64,000 bases of DNA. It comes from Lysobacteraceae bacterium. GTDB lineage: Bacteria; Pseudomonadota; Gammaproteobacteria; Xanthomonadales; Xanthomonadaceae. The stretch lies in NCBI GenBank assembly GCA_026005075.1, contig BPKJ01000004.1, forward strand, positions 7,501 to 71,500, read 5' to 3'. This document shows positions 48,559-58,545 of this stretch, piece after piece. The position numbers were made by a program, and so were the translations under genes. The stretch's first letter is position 1, and each line of letters opens with the position of its first letter. Under the pieces are notes generated by a model that saw only the letters and a program-made list of their open reading frames with translations, was not told the origin of the DNA and made no database searches.

Positions 48559-49791
48559 TCATTCGGACTCCCACCACAGCCACAGGCTGTCTCCCAGCTG
48601 CTTGAACCAGCCGCCCTCGGCCACCGCCATGCGGGCCACCAGCGGCACCTCGGCCAGATCCCTGCCATCCAGCGCAAGGCGCAACCGACCGATCTCCTGC
48701 CCGGCCGCCACCGGCGCCAGCAGCTGGGCCGGAAGCTGGATCGAGGCCTTGACCTCGGGGTAGCGCCCGCGCGGCAAGGTGAGCTTGAGGGGCGCGGCCA
48801 GGCCGATCGGCAGGGTATCGCGCTCCCCTTTCCAGATCCTCGGCTCGGCGATGACCTCGTTGCCGGTGTAGACGGTATGGGTCTCGAAGAAGCGGAATCC
48901 CCAGTTCAGCAGCGCGAGGTTGCCCTCCTCGCGCAGACGGAAGCCGTCCTTGCGGTTGCCCTGGATGCCCATGACCACCGAGATCAGCCGCTGCCCGTCG
49001 CGCAGCGCCGAAGCCGCAAGGCAGTAGCCCGCCGCCGCGGTGTGACCGGTCTTGATGCCGTCGACGCTGGGGTCCTTCCACAACAGGCCGTTGCGGTTGA
49101 ACTGGCGGATGCCGTTCCAGGTGAACTCCTTGACCGCATGCAGGGCATAGTGCTCGGGAAAGTCCCGGATCAGCGCCCGCGAGAGCAGGGCGACGTCGAG
49201 CGCGCTCATCACGTGCCCCTCGGCCGTGAGTCCATGGGCATTGACGAAGTGCGAATGCTCGAGCCCGAGGCGCCGCGCGTACTGGTTCATCAGCTCGGCG
49301 AACGCGGCCTCGCTGCCGGCGATGTGCTCGGCGAGCGCGATGGCGGCGTCGTTGCCGGACTGGATCACCAGCCCGCGCAGCACGTCCTCGAGCCGCACCC
49401 TGCTGTTCACCGCGAGCCCCGAGTAGGATCCGTCGGTCCCCGCGCCGCCTTCACGCCAGGCGTTCTCGCTGATGAAGACCTCGTCGTCGAGCGAGGCCTT
49501 GCCGGCCGCGATCTCGGCCGCCACCACGTAGGTGGTCATGATCTTGGTCAGCGAGGCCGGCGGCAGCGGCTCGCGTGCGTGGTTCTCGGCCAGCACCTGC
49601 CCGGTCTCGAAGTCGATCAGCACATGCGCCTTGCCGGCGGTGCCCGGCGGCGGCGGCACCGGCACGGCTGCGGGCGCGGTCCCCGGCACCGGCACTGGCG
49701 CCGGCGCCTGCCCCGCAGCCTGGAAGTGCACGAAGCCGAGCAGCAGCCCGGCGGCAACAGCAATGATCCTGTCCAGAATGCTTTCCTCCAT
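48559..49791 (-). CDS. dacA: D-alanyl-D-alanine carboxypeptidase (PBP5/6 type)
   Basis: A periplasmic, membrane-tethered DD-carboxypeptidase that trims pentapeptide stems. 410 residues: signal segment (about 7-25), an unusual Pro/Ala/Val-rich linker (about 30-55), then the catalytic domain with SxxK in PASLTKIMTTYVVA, SxN in QSGNDAAIALAEHIAG and KTG in DGIKTGHTAAAGYC, followed by the all-beta PBP5 C-terminal domain and an amphipathic anchor (FKQLGDSLWLWWESE). Start ATG 49791; a GTG at 49806 is also in frame, and neither has a strong RBS. Adjacent to rlpA and mltB, other wall-processing genes. Confidence 0.95.
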   Translation of the reverse strand: MEESILDRIIAVAAGLLLGFVHFQAAGQAPAPVPVPGTAPAAVPVPPPPGTAGKAHVLIDFETGQVLAENHAREPLPPASLTKIMTTYVVAAEIAAGKASLDDEVFISENAWREGGAGTDGSYSGLAVNSRVRLEDVLRGLVIQSGNDAAIALAEHIAGSEAAFAELMNQYARRLGLEHSHFVNAHGLTAEGHVMSALDVALLSRALIRDFPEHYALHAVKEFTWNGIRQFNRNGLLWKDPSVDGIKTGHTAAAGYCLAASALRDGQRLISVVMGIQGNRKDGFRLREEGNLALLNWGFRFFETHTVYTGNEVIAEPRIWKGERDTLPIGLAAPLKLTLPRGRYPEVKASIQLPAQLLAPVAAGQEIGRLRLALDGRDLAEVPLVARMAVAEGGWFKQLGDSLWLWWESE

Positions 49792-49836
49792 GGATGGGAC
49801 GAACACCCCGCGGGCGGCCAGCGCCTCCCCGGGGAC

Positions 49837-50730
49837 TCAGGAATCGGCCTGCACCAGCACCGGCTCACCCAGCCCCATGCGGTACAGGCCACGCTTGGTC
49901 GCGGCCACCTGCCCGGACCGCAGCGGGCCGATCCGGACCCGCCACAGGTCCTTCTGGCCAAGCCTCGCACGCTGGACCTCGACCTTGCCGAGACCGGCCT
50001 TTTCCAGTCGTTCCTGCAGGCGGTGGGCATTCTCGCGCTCGGCGAAGCTGGCCACCTGCAGGTACACCGAGGATGCCGCGGGCGGCGCACCGAAGGCGGA
50101 ACGGAACCGCCGTTCCCCGGATGGGGAGGCCGACGCGGTTCGCGGCAGGGCATGCGGGTCGATGGCCTCGACCTCGACCTCGGCGGTTCCGGTCAGGTGA
50201 ATGCCCAGCTTGACCGCGGCGACGTAGGAGAGGTCGATGATCCGCCCCGCATGGAAGGGACCGCGGTCGTTCACCCGCACCACCACGCTGCGCCCGTTCT
50301 CGAGGTTGGTCACCCGCGCATAGCTCGGCAGCGGCAGGGTCTTGTGGGCCGCGGTGTACTTGTACATGTCGTAGGGTTCGAAGCTGGAGGTCGGCCGGCC
50401 ATGGAACTTGTTGCCATACCAGGACGCGATCCCCCGCTCGCGGTAGCCGCGCACGTCGTCGAGGACCTGGTAGGTCCGTCCGAGCACGGTGTAGGGCGAG
50501 CGGTTGCCGTAGCGCGAGCGCGGCTCCGGGACCGGGATCGGCTCGGGGATGCCGCGCAGGTCCGGCGGCACCGCCGGGCCGCCGTCGGGAATGTGCGGCG
50601 CGTAGAGCTCCCCGCGCTCGGGCGCGTGCTGGCTGCGCGCGGGCTCGGGCACGGCCGGCCGGGTGCCGCCTCCCGCGCACCCGCCGAGCAGGATCGCCAG
50701 CACCACCAGCCAGACCGCCCGGGCCATCAT
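49837..50730 (-). CDS. rlpA: septal ring lytic transglycosylase/lipoprotein RlpA
   Basis: An outer-membrane lipoprotein (signal ending in LLGGC, Cys about residue 18) of 297 residues. A Pro-rich linker leads to a double-psi beta-barrel domain (GIASWYGNKFHGRPTSS, VRVNDRGPFHAGRIIDLS, with His and Asp of the active site in place), then a C-terminal SPOR domain (YLQVASFAERENAHRL to the end) that binds denuded glycan at the septum. In P. aeruginosa RlpA is a lytic transglycosylase on denuded strands. Two adjacent ATGs (50730 or 50727). One base after the mltB stop, so coupled. Confidence 0.94.
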   Translation of the reverse strand: MMARAVWLVVLAILLGGCAGGGTRPAVPEPARSQHAPERGELYAPHIPDGGPAVPPDLRGIPEPIPVPEPRSRYGNRSPYTVLGRTYQVLDDVRGYRERGIASWYGNKFHGRPTSSFEPYDMYKYTAAHKTLPLPSYARVTNLENGRSVVVRVNDRGPFHAGRIIDLSYVAAVKLGIHLTGTAEVEVEAIDPHALPRTASASPSGERRFRSAFGAPPAASSVYLQVASFAERENAHRLQERLEKAGLGKVEVQRARLGQKDLWRVRIGPLRSGQVAATKRGLYRMGLGEPVLVQADS

Positions 50731-50731
50731 G

Positions 50732-51712
50732 TCAGGGGGCGGTCCCGTCGGCCTGTCCCTCGCCCGCGATCGCCTGCGCAAGCTGGTAGACCGCCATGGC
50801 GTAGAGCGGCGAGCGGTTGTAGCGGGTGATCACGTAGAAGTTCTGGAACGCGAGCCAGTACTCGGGCCCCGAGACGCCATCGAGGCGGACCACGGTCGCC
50901 TGCGGCGCACCGCTGAGCGGACGCGCGGGCCGGTAGCCAAGCCGGGCCAGCTCCTGCAGCGTATGCTCGGGCCTGAGCTGGCCGGACCCCCAGTCCGCAG
51001 CCTCCGCCTGGCGCAGCGCAGGCACCGCGACCGGCTGTCCACCCTGCCAGCCATGGGCCACGAAATAGTTCGCCACCGAGGCGAACACGTCGTCCAGCGA
51101 ATGGAACAGGTCCCGCCGGCCGTCGCCGTCGCCGTCGCGCGCATAGGCGCGGTAGCTGGAGGGCATGAACTGGCCCCAGCCCATCGCCCCGGCATAGCTG
51201 CCCTTGAGGGCGAGCGGATCGAGACCCTCCTCCTGAGCCAGCGCGAACAGGTGGCCCAGCTCGCGGCGGAAGAAGTCCTGCCGCGGCGGGTAGTGCGCGC
51301 CCAGCGTGTACAGCGCGTCGACCACCCGCCACGAACCGGTGATCCTGCCGTAGCGCGTCTCCACGCCGAGAATGGCGGCGATCAGCGCCGCCGGCACCCC
51401 GGTCTCGCGCTCGACCCGGGCCAGCGCATCGGCATGCTCGGCAACGAAGGCACGGCCGTCGCGGACGCGCTCCGGCCCGAGGAAGATCGGCCGGTAGTCG
51501 CGCCACGGCTTGGCCTCGGCCGGACGCGTGATGGCGTCGATGATGGCCTGCTTGTACTCGGCCTGACGCAGCACCGCGAGCACCCGCGTAGCATCCAGAC
51601 CGTGCTCGGCAGCCAGCTCGCGCGCAAGGGCCTCGCGGTCGACCTCCGCGGCCACTGCTCCAACGGGCCCGAGACCGAGGGACAGGAGCAGGAAAATCAG
51701 CAAGACAGGCAT
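50732..51712 (-). CDS. mltB: membrane-bound lytic murein transglycosylase B
   Basis: Cleaves the MurNAc-GlcNAc glycan bond to give anhydro ends. 326 residues with an N-terminal signal (MPVLLIFLLLSLGLGPVGAV) lacking a clear lipobox. The SLT-type domain has the catalytic Glu in ILGVETRYGRITGSW, followed by YAGAMGWGQFMPSSYRAYA and DVFASVANYFVAHGWQ. Start at ATG 51712, with longer GTG options upstream. Its stop is one base from the rlpA start. Confidence 0.93.
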   Translation of the reverse strand: MPVLLIFLLLSLGLGPVGAVAAEVDREALARELAAEHGLDATRVLAVLRQAEYKQAIIDAITRPAEAKPWRDYRPIFLGPERVRDGRAFVAEHADALARVERETGVPAALIAAILGVETRYGRITGSWRVVDALYTLGAHYPPRQDFFRRELGHLFALAQEEGLDPLALKGSYAGAMGWGQFMPSSYRAYARDGDGDGRRDLFHSLDDVFASVANYFVAHGWQGGQPVAVPALRQAEAADWGSGQLRPEHTLQELARLGYRPARPLSGAPQATVVRLDGVSGPEYWLAFQNFYVITRYNRSPLYAMAVYQLAQAIAGEGQADGTAP

Positions 51713-51800
51713 GGCGAGGACCGCGAATCGAACGCGGGAAGTGTACACGGCCACGACGCGGCCGGCGTCCCCGCATTCAGGCTTCAGCCACGCCCCGTGC

Positions 51801-52127
51801 TCACGGCCCGGGCAGCCAGGCGGCGAGCAGGCTGCGCGCCGGTGCCTGGCGGCGGCCGCGCCCGTGGGCCGCACGCGACGTGCCACGACGGCGGCGGCGC
51901 GGCGGCCGCGGCCGGACCCTGACCTCACACCGTTGCAGCACGCGGACGAGCACCATGCTGGCGGGCAGCACCACCGCGTAGAGCCAGGGCGCGCCGTGAC
52001 GGCCGGTGCCGTCCGCGGTGTCGGGCCCGAAGGCCCATGTCGCCACGGCCGCCACGGCGAGAAGCAGCAGCGCGGCGAGGACCGGCTCGACCCGGACCGG
52101 TTCGGGCAAGGCATGAGCGCGTGGCAT
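51801..52127 (-). CDS. small hypothetical membrane protein
   Basis: A 108-residue protein with two hydrophobic segments (about 14-30, AALLLLAVAAVATWAF, and 46-62), followed by a strongly basic arginine-rich tail. No family recognised. Start at 52127 is favoured by GGAG six bases upstream, inside an alternative start at 52139. Good third-position G/C bias. Between mltB and the patatin gene, all on the minus strand. Confidence 0.6.
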   Translation of the reverse strand: MPRAHALPEPVRVEPVLAALLLLAVAAVATWAFGPDTADGTGRHGAPWLYAVVLPASMVLVRVLQRCEVRVRPRPPRRRRRGTSRAAHGRGRRQAPARSLLAAWLPGP

Positions 52128-52173
52128 GTCGATCTCCATGTCCTGGGGATCGACAGCCTGCCTCGGGGCCGTC

Positions 52174-53151
52174 TCAGATCCTTGGACGGGCGCCCTGGGG
52201 ATCGATCTCGGCGCGATCGCCGGCCTCGCCACGCAGCACCGCAAGGGCCCTGCGTGCAGCCTCGCGGCCCACCTCGATGACCTCGCGGGCGCGCCAGAAC
52301 TCGTGAAACATGCAGGTGTCGCGGGGCACGCGGATCAGGAGGTCCGGGGGATCGAGCGCCATCTGCAGCCGCGAAAGCTGGGCCTGCATGGTATCCAGCG
52401 AGCGCGACATCAGGTCGAGCATGCCCGGCTGCGGCGGCGCCACCGGGCTCTTGTCGAAGATCGACTCCAGCATCGCTGCGACCTTGGCGCGCAGGCCCTC
52501 GGTCTCGACGGCGGTCTCGGCGGTCGGGGCCGCGGCCGGCTCGACCTCGGCCCTTGCCTTGCGCAGATGGCGCAAGGCGACCGGGACGCGGTCGTTGACG
52601 TCCACCGCCACCACCATCCCCGCCCGCACCAGGCGGGTGGCCGCGATCGGCAGCGGCGCCAGCAGCCCTCCATCGACAAGATCACGCCCCCCCACACGGT
52701 AGGGCGTGAAGATCCCGGGAATCGCGATCGACGCGCGAATGGCGTCGAACAGCGGCCCCTGGTTCAGCCACACCTCCCTCTGCGTGAGCAGGTCGGTCGC
52801 CACGGCCGTGAACGGCACCGGGAGTTCCTCGATGCGATGCTGGCCGACCAGCTCGCGCATCACCCCGATGACCTTTTCGCCCTTGATCAGCCCGGGATGT
52901 CCGAACGCGAAGTCGAGCAGGCGCACGACGTCGCTACGCTCCAGCGAGCACACCCAGTCGCGGTAGAGGTGCAGGCGCCCCGCGGCATGGATGCCGCCGA
53001 CCAGCGCGCCCATGGAGGCCCCCGCGATGGCGACGACGCGAAAGCCTTCGCGCTCGAGCTCCTCGATGACTCCGATGTGGGCCAGCCCGCGCGCGCCCCC
53101 GGAACCGAGCACCAGCGCGATGTCGACGGCCTGCCTCGCCTCAGCCTCCAT
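52174..53151 (-). CDS. patatin-like phospholipase, RssA type
   Basis: A cytoplasmic patatin-domain lipase-like protein of 325 residues. Oxyanion loop GSGGARGLAHIG, the nucleophile elbow GASMG and the dyad Asp in DGG (LVDGGLLAPLP) are intact, as in E. coli RssA and the bacterial patatin family. C-terminal 100 residues are charged, without recognised domains. Activity on phospholipids is by family. It overlaps the WYL regulator by 11 bases at its start, so the two are coupled. No cyclic-nucleotide synthase or other defence gene is next to it, so I do not read it as an immunity effector. Confidence 0.87.
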   Translation of the reverse strand: MEAEARQAVDIALVLGSGGARGLAHIGVIEELEREGFRVVAIAGASMGALVGGIHAAGRLHLYRDWVCSLERSDVVRLLDFAFGHPGLIKGEKVIGVMRELVGQHRIEELPVPFTAVATDLLTQREVWLNQGPLFDAIRASIAIPGIFTPYRVGGRDLVDGGLLAPLPIAATRLVRAGMVVAVDVNDRVPVALRHLRKARAEVEPAAAPTAETAVETEGLRAKVAAMLESIFDKSPVAPPQPGMLDLMSRSLDTMQAQLSRLQMALDPPDLLIRVPRDTCMFHEFWRAREVIEVGREAARRALAVLRGEAGDRAEIDPQGARPRI

Positions 53152-54112
53152 AGTTGGCCACCGCGAGCTGGAGCAGGATGCGCATCTCGGCGCGCAAGGC
53201 GGGCGGATCGACGATCTCGGCGTCGGGACCGTAGCGCAGCACGTCCATCAGCAGCTCCCTCGAATGGCTGTACGGCACCCGCAGCTCGTAGCCTCCGTCC
53301 GCGGTGAAGCGGCCCTCTTGACGGCTGTGCCAGTGCTCGTCCGCCACCCAGCGCGCCGCATGGGGGGAGAAGCGGATGGTCGCCCACTGCCGGGCAGGGC
53401 CGGCGAAGATGCCGTAGCTGCTGGCGAAATGGGCGTCGAGCTCCTCGTCCGGAAGATCCCGCGCCGGCTCCTCGAGCCGCCTCGGCACGCGGATCCGGTC
53501 CACGGCAAAGCTGCGCAGCGCCTCGCGGTCGTGGTCGAAGGCATCGAGGTACCAGTTGTCGCGGTAGTGCGAAAGGCGCTGCGGCGAGACCCTCCGATGG
53601 CTGATCTGGTCATTGGATCGCGCCCGGTAGTCGAACTCCAGCTGCCTGCGCTCCAGCACCGCCGTGGCGACCACCCTGAAGGCCGCCTCGTCGACGCGCC
53701 GGGTGGCGATGCCGATCACCCGAACCCGCTCGACCGGGAAGCGCCGGCCGCGGGTCTGCTCGGCGAGCAGGTCGTCGATGCGTGCCTTGAGCGGCGACAG
53801 GGCGCCGGAAAGGATGCCCTGGCCGGTGCGGGAGAGCAGCTGATGCGCCGCGAGCAGCGCGTGCAGCTCGTCGGCGCTGAGCCACAGGCCGGGCAGCTCG
53901 AACCGCTCCTGCTCGCCCTTGGCGTACTGGAAACCGTCCGGCTCGCGACAGCGCTCGATCGGCGCTCCCAGCGCATCCCGCAGGTAGGCGATGTCGCGGT
54001 AGAGCGTCGCCCGCGAGCAGCCCAGCTCGTCCATGAGCGTCGCCGGCGCGACCGGTCGCCGGGCGGCACGGAAGATGCGGTGCAAGCGGTGGATGCGTTC
54101 CTGTCGGTCCAT
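53141..54112 (-). CDS. HTH/WYL-domain transcriptional regulator (YafY-like)
   Basis: A 323-residue regulator. N-terminal HTH (about 1-70, RIHRLHRIFRAARRPVAP, LMDELGCSRATLYRDI) and a WYL ligand-sensing domain (YRDNWYLDAFDHDREALR, then VRVPRRLEEPAR), with a WCX-type C terminus. Ligand unknown. Its stop overlaps the patatin start by 11 bases, so it may control that gene. Confidence 0.9.
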   Translation of the reverse strand: MDRQERIHRLHRIFRAARRPVAPATLMDELGCSRATLYRDIAYLRDALGAPIERCREPDGFQYAKGEQERFELPGLWLSADELHALLAAHQLLSRTGQGILSGALSPLKARIDDLLAEQTRGRRFPVERVRVIGIATRRVDEAAFRVVATAVLERRQLEFDYRARSNDQISHRRVSPQRLSHYRDNWYLDAFDHDREALRSFAVDRIRVPRRLEEPARDLPDEELDAHFASSYGIFAGPARQWATIRFSPHAARWVADEHWHSRQEGRFTADGGYELRVPYSHSRELLMDVLRYGPDAEIVDPPALRAEMRILLQLAVANYGG

Positions 54113-54227
54113 GTCCGATACTGGCGCGGCGCGCCCGGGAAGCAGGGTGCATGCCACCGGCGCGAGCCTGGCATTTTGCTTCCGCGCACCCCGAAGCGCC
54201 AGCCCACCCCACCCGACCTCGCCGCCC

Positions 54228-55994
54228 ATGAGCCTCGAAGCCGCGCTGACCTTCGCCATCCTGCTCGGCACCATCGTCCTTTTCGTCAGCGAGCGGCTGT
54301 CGGTGGACGTGGTCGCCATGATATGTCTCTCGGCCTTGCTGCTGCTCGGGCTGGTAAGCCCGCAGGAAGCCCTCTCCGGGTTTGCCAGCGAGGCCACGAT
54401 CACGGTAGCGGCGATGTTCGTGCTCAGCGCCACCCTGTCCAGGACCGGTGCCCTGCGCCAGGTGGCACGGCTGCTTTCCTCGCTGCGCACGCCGGGTCGC
54501 TTCACGCTCGCGGTCATGGTCTGTCTGGGCGGGCTGTCGGCGTTCGTCAACAACACCGCAGCGATGGCGGTTTTCCTGCCGCTGGTGCTCGCCACGGCCG
54601 CGCGCAACCGGTTCTCCGCCTCACGCGTGCTCATCCCGATGTCCTACGCGGCCCAGATGGGCGGCGTCTGCACCCTGATCGGCACCTCCACCAACCTGCT
54701 GGTCGACTCCATCGCGCGCAAGCTCGGACACCCCGGCTTCGGATTGTTCGATTTCAGCCTCCTCGGCCTGGCCATGATGGCCGCCGGGTTTGCCTACCTG
54801 CTGGTCTTCGGCCGGCACCTGCTGCCCGAACACAGGCAGGCGGAGCTGAGCGACACCTACCAGCTCGGCAAGTACGTCACCGAGCTCAGGGTGCTCGAGG
54901 ACTCGCCGCTCGTGGGCATCTCGGTGGCCGAGGCCCGCCTTGGCGAGCGCTTCGGGGTCTACGTGCTGGAGCTGCTGCGCGGCGAGGACAAGGTCTGGTC
55001 GCCGCGCGCTCAGCAGCTGAAGGCCGGCGACGTCCTGCTGGTACGGGGTGAATGGCAGCGACTGACCGCACTTCGCGAGGAACTCAAGCTTGCCCTCGAG
55101 CCGGAATTCCGGCTCCGTGACGCGCAGTTCGAGGGACCGGACCAGATGCTGGTCGAGGTCATGGTGGCACCGGGCTCGCGGTTCATGTCGCACACCCTCG
55201 CCGAGCTCGATTTCCAGTGGCACTACAACGCCACCGTGCTCGCCATCCACCGGCGTGGCGAGATCCTCCGCAACAAGCTGCGCGACGTCCGCCTCAACGT
55301 GGGCGACGTCCTGCTGCTGCTCGCCCCGACCTCCGAGCTGCCCCACCTGCGCCGCAACCCCAACCTGATCGTGCTGCATGCCCGTGGGGACGACTCGGCG
55401 CAGCGGCGCAAGGCCTGGCTGGCGCTCTCGATCATGGCCGGCGTGGTGGCGATGGCCGCTCTGGGCTGGCTGCCCATCGTCACCTCCGCCATTCTTGGCT
55501 GCGTCGCCGCGCTGGTGCTGAGGTGCATCGAACCCGAGGAAGCCTACGAGGCGATCGACTGGCGGGTGATCGTCCTGCTCGCGGGCGTGCTGCCGCTCGG
55601 CATCGCACTGCAGACATCGGGTGCCGCGGAACTCCTCGTGAGCGGCAGTCTCGCGGTGGTCGGCACCGAAAGTCCGCTGCTGGCGCTGGCCATGATCTAC
55701 CTGCTGGCCGCCAGCCTCACCGAGGCGATGAGCAACAACGCAGCCGCCGTCCTGCTGACCCCCATCGCCTTCGCCACCGCCGAAGCGCTCGGCGTCGATC
55801 CCACACCGTTCCTGGTGGCGGTCGCATTTGCCGCGTCCACCAGCTTCGCCACCCCGGTCGGCTACCAGACCAACACCATGGTCTACAGCGTGGGCGGGTA
55901 CCGCTTCGGTGATTTCGTGCGGGTCGGTCTGCCGCTCAATCTGCTGTTCTGGGCGCTGGCGGTGACCCTGATCCCGGTCTTTTTCCCGTTCTGA
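54228..55994 (+). CDS. SLC13/DASS-type transporter with two RCK C domains
   Basis: A 588-residue Na+- or H+-coupled anion transporter. About 11 TM helices. N-terminal core has SAFVNNTAAMAVFLPLVL (SNT-like signature) and GGVCTLIGTSTNLLVDSI; the C-terminal copy has TEAMSNNAAAVLLTPIA and ATPVGYQTNTMVYSVGGY. Between them (about 210-390) are two TrkA-C/RCK_C modules in the cytoplasmic loop. Substrate could be sulfate, dicarboxylate or citrate; not predictable here. Divergent from the WYL regulator, which may control it. Start ATG 54228. Confidence 0.9.
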   Translation: MSLEAALTFAILLGTIVLFVSERLSVDVVAMICLSALLLLGLVSPQEALSGFASEATITVAAMFVLSATLSRTGALRQVARLLSSLRTPGRFTLAVMVCLGGLSAFVNNTAAMAVFLPLVLATAARNRFSASRVLIPMSYAAQMGGVCTLIGTSTNLLVDSIARKLGHPGFGLFDFSLLGLAMMAAGFAYLLVFGRHLLPEHRQAELSDTYQLGKYVTELRVLEDSPLVGISVAEARLGERFGVYVLELLRGEDKVWSPRAQQLKAGDVLLVRGEWQRLTALREELKLALEPEFRLRDAQFEGPDQMLVEVMVAPGSRFMSHTLAELDFQWHYNATVLAIHRRGEILRNKLRDVRLNVGDVLLLLAPTSELPHLRRNPNLIVLHARGDDSAQRRKAWLALSIMAGVVAMAALGWLPIVTSAILGCVAALVLRCIEPEEAYEAIDWRVIVLLAGVLPLGIALQTSGAAELLVSGSLAVVGTESPLLALAMIYLLAASLTEAMSNNAAAVLLTPIAFATAEALGVDPTPFLVAVAFAASTSFATPVGYQTNTMVYSVGGYRFGDFVRVGLPLNLLFWALAVTLIPVFFPF

Positions 55995-56084
55995 CCGACC
56001 GCCCGCGCAGCGCCCTGGTGTTCATGGGAGATTGCAGGCCTGGGGCTACCATGCAACGCCCTTCCCATCGAAAGGAGCCTTGCC

Positions 56085-56849
56085 ATGCACCATCCCCTGT
56101 GCCGTCTTGCCGTTCTGCTTGGGGTGGCGACCACGCCAGCGTTTGCGGATCAGGCCACCGAGCAGGGCTGGAGCGGATCCGGGGAGCTGGGCCTTGCGGT
56201 GAGCCGCGGCAATGCGCGCTCCGAGAACCTCAATGCAGCCCTCAAGTTCAAGCGTGAGGACGGCATCTGGCGGCACCGCTTCAGCCTTGCCGCGCTGCGC
56301 GCCAAGGGCGAGGTCGAGTCCGACTTCGACGGCAACGGCGTCCCCGAGCGCCGCTTCGTGCTGAACGCCAACCGTTACGAGCTGGGTGCATCCAGCGCGA
56401 TCCGCATGAACGAGCGTGCCTACTGGATCGGTGCGCTCCGCCACGAACGCGACGATTTCGCGAGCTTCGACCGCCAGACCAGCTTCGCGCTGAATTTCGG
56501 CTATGCCGTGATCGACGACGCGGCAACGACGCTCGGTGTCGAAGCAGGCCCCGGCTACCGCCGTACACGCGATGCCGCCACCGGATCCTCGCAAGGCGAG
56601 GCGATCTTCCGCGCCCAGATCGACTTCGAGCACGCCATCACCCCCAACACCACGCTCGGCAACCTCGCCCTGGTCGAGAGCGGCGCGGACAACACCTTCT
56701 TCCAGAACGACTTCGGACTGAAGGTGGCGATGAACAGCAAGATGGCGCTCAAGGCGGGCATCCAGCTCCGCCACAACAGCGAGGTCGATCCGGGCACCGA
56801 GCGGACCGACACCCTGACCACGCTCAACCTGGTCTACAGTTTCCGCTGA
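56085..56849 (+). CDS. DUF481 family outer-membrane beta-barrel protein (YdiY-like)
   Basis: A 254-residue protein with a signal peptide (MHHPLCRLAVLLGVATTPAFA), then a beta-rich sequence (WSGSGELGLAVSRGNARSEN, alternating hydrophobic and polar strands) and a C-terminal aromatic residue within a strand (LNLVYSFR), as typical of small outer-membrane barrels. DUF481/YdiY role is unknown. AAAGGAG upstream of the ATG is a good RBS. Converges on hemC. Confidence 0.87.
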   Translation: MHHPLCRLAVLLGVATTPAFADQATEQGWSGSGELGLAVSRGNARSENLNAALKFKREDGIWRHRFSLAALRAKGEVESDFDGNGVPERRFVLNANRYELGASSAIRMNERAYWIGALRHERDDFASFDRQTSFALNFGYAVIDDAATTLGVEAGPGYRRTRDAATGSSQGEAIFRAQIDFEHAITPNTTLGNLALVESGADNTFFQNDFGLKVAMNSKMALKAGIQLRHNSEVDPGTERTDTLTTLNLVYSFR

Positions 56850-56878
56850 GCCCAGTCCGGCCCGCCGCCGGGCAGGCC

Positions 56879-57814
56879 TCAGCCCCGCGCGAGGAACTGC
56901 CCGGCCCCCTGGGCGAGCAGCGCCTCCGCGGCACGCGCCCCGACCTGCTCGGGCGAGGCTTCCGCGTCCGCCGACTGCTGCACGCGGAGGATGCCGCCGC
57001 CGTCGGGGTCGCCCACGAGCCCCAGCAGGTCGAGGCCGTGGTCCGCACGCAGCGCGGCGAAGGCCGCCACCGGTACGTGGCAGCTCCCATGCAGGCGGCG
57101 GTTCATCGCCCGCTCGGCCTCGACGCAACGCCGGGTCGGCGGATGATCGAGCACCGCCAGCAAGGCCTCCACGTCGCCGTCCCCTGCCCTGCACTCGACG
57201 GCGATCGCCCCCTGGGCCGGCGCCGGAAGCCAGTCGGGCGGCGCGAGCCGGGCCCGGATCCGCCCTGCAAGACCAAGCCGGACCAGCCCCGCGCAGGCGA
57301 GCACCACGGCGTCGTAGTCACCGGCATCGAGGCGCGCAAGCCTGGTGTTGACGTTGCCCCGCAGGTCACGCAGCGAAAGGTCGGGGCGCAGCGCGCGCAG
57401 CTGGGCCTGCCGGCGCAGCGAGGATGTCCCCACCACGGCTCCGGCCGGCAGCTCCTCGATCGAGGCGTAGCGGTCGCTGACCCATGCATCGGCCGGATCG
57501 GCGCGCTCGAGCACGGCCGGGATCGCAAAGCCGGGCTCCAGATCCACCGGCACGTCCTTGAGCGAGTGGACCGCGCAATCGGCCTCGCCGCGCAGCATCG
57601 CCTGCTCCAGTTCCTTCAGGAACAAACCCTTGCCACCGATGGCCGCGAGCGAGCGGTCGAGGACCTCGTCGCCCCGCGTGGAGAGGGGAACCAGCTCGAT
57701 CTCGAGCCCCGGGTGAGCCGCTTCCAGGCGGCGTGCAACATGCTCGGTCTGCCAAAGGGCAAGGGCGCTCTTGCGGGTTGCGATGCGAAGCCGTTTCAAG
57801 GTCGAAAATCTCAC
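56879..57814 (-). CDS. hemC: porphobilinogen deaminase (hydroxymethylbilane synthase)
   Basis: Polymerises four porphobilinogens into hydroxymethylbilane. 311 residues. Visible are [18 protein letters not shown], the substrate-binding [43 protein letters not shown] and the dipyrromethane-attachment Cys in [11 protein letters not shown]. Start GTG at 57814 overlaps the algR stop (GTGA), so the genes are coupled, as in Pseudomonas algZ-algR-hemC. Confidence 0.96.
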   Translation of the reverse strand: MRFSTLKRLRIATRKSALALWQTEHVARRLEAAHPGLEIELVPLSTRGDEVLDRSLAAIGGKGLFLKELEQAMLRGEADCAVHSLKDVPVDLEPGFAIPAVLERADPADAWVSDRYASIEELPAGAVVGTSSLRRQAQLRALRPDLSLRDLRGNVNTRLARLDAGDYDAVVLACAGLVRLGLAGRIRARLAPPDWLPAPAQGAIAVECRAGDGDVEALLAVLDHPPTRRCVEAERAMNRRLHGSCHVPVAAFAALRADHGLDLLGLVGDPDGGGILRVQQSADAEASPEQVGARAAEALLAQGAGQFLARG

Positions 57815-58545
57815 AGATCGAGCAGTTTCCGGCGCAGCCTGGGCAGGCAGCGCCGGGACACGTCCAGCAGTTCGGGAACGCTGCGCAGGCGGGCTCTGGC
57901 CTGCCCGTCCGGACCGCGGCAGAGCTCGACCAGCTCGTCCGCGGCGACCAGGCAGTTGCGGTGGATGCGCAGGAACCGGTCGCCGAACTCGGCCTCCAGC
58001 GACTTGAGCGAGTCCTCGATCAGGTCCTCGCCGCGGGCGTGGTGGACGACGACGTACTTCTCGTCAGCCTGCAGGTAGCGCACCTCGTCCAGAGGAATCA
58101 GCCGCATGGTTCCACGCAGCCGCGCACACAGATGGCTGCGGCGGCGCGCCCCGCCGGCCGCTCTCCCGAGCCGGTCGAGCTCGCTCGGCGCCAGCCGACG
58201 GGCGCGGGCAAGGGCCTCCCGCAGCCTCTCGGCCCGGACCGGCTTGAGCAGGTAGTCGACCGCGCCGGCCTCGAAGGCCGCCAGCGCGTGCTCGTCGTAG
58301 GCCGTGCAGAACACCACCGCGGGCGCGGGCGTCTGTCCGGACAGATGCAGCGCGGCCTCCAGACCGTCCATCACCGGCATGGCGATGTCGAGCAGCACCA
58401 CATCCGGAGCCCGTTCGGTGGCCATCTCGCAGGCAGCACGACCGTCCGCGGCCTCGCCCACCACCTCGACGCCATCCACGCCGGCGAGGAGGTCGCGCAG
58501 CCTCTGCCTCGCGAGCGGCTCGTCGTCAGCGATGAGGATGCGCAT
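57811..58545 (-). CDS. algR: LytTR response regulator, AlgR-like
   Basis: A 244-residue regulator: receiver domain ([16 protein letters not shown], phospho-Asp in [21 protein letters not shown]) followed by a LytTR DNA-binding domain ([31 protein letters not shown]). Its order algZ-algR-hemC with overlaps is as in P. aeruginosa. Probably controls surface structures or polysaccharide; targets unknown. Confidence 0.93.
   Translation of the reverse strand: MRILIADDEPLARQRLRDLLAGVDGVEVVGEAADGRAACEMATERAPDVVLLDIAMPVMDGLEAALHLSGQTPAPAVVFCTAYDEHALAAFEAGAVDYLLKPVRAERLREALARARRLAPSELDRLGRAAGGARRRSHLCARLRGTMRLIPLDEVRYLQADEKYVVVHHARGEDLIEDSLKSLEAEFGDRFLRIHRNCLVAADELVELCRGPDGQARARLRSVPELLDVSRRCLPRLRRKLLDL

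Noticed and set aside
52174-53151. Patatin as a defence (CBASS-like) effector
   Set aside because: No cyclic-nucleotide synthase, TIR or other immunity gene adjoins it; it is coupled to a WYL regulator and looks RssA-like.
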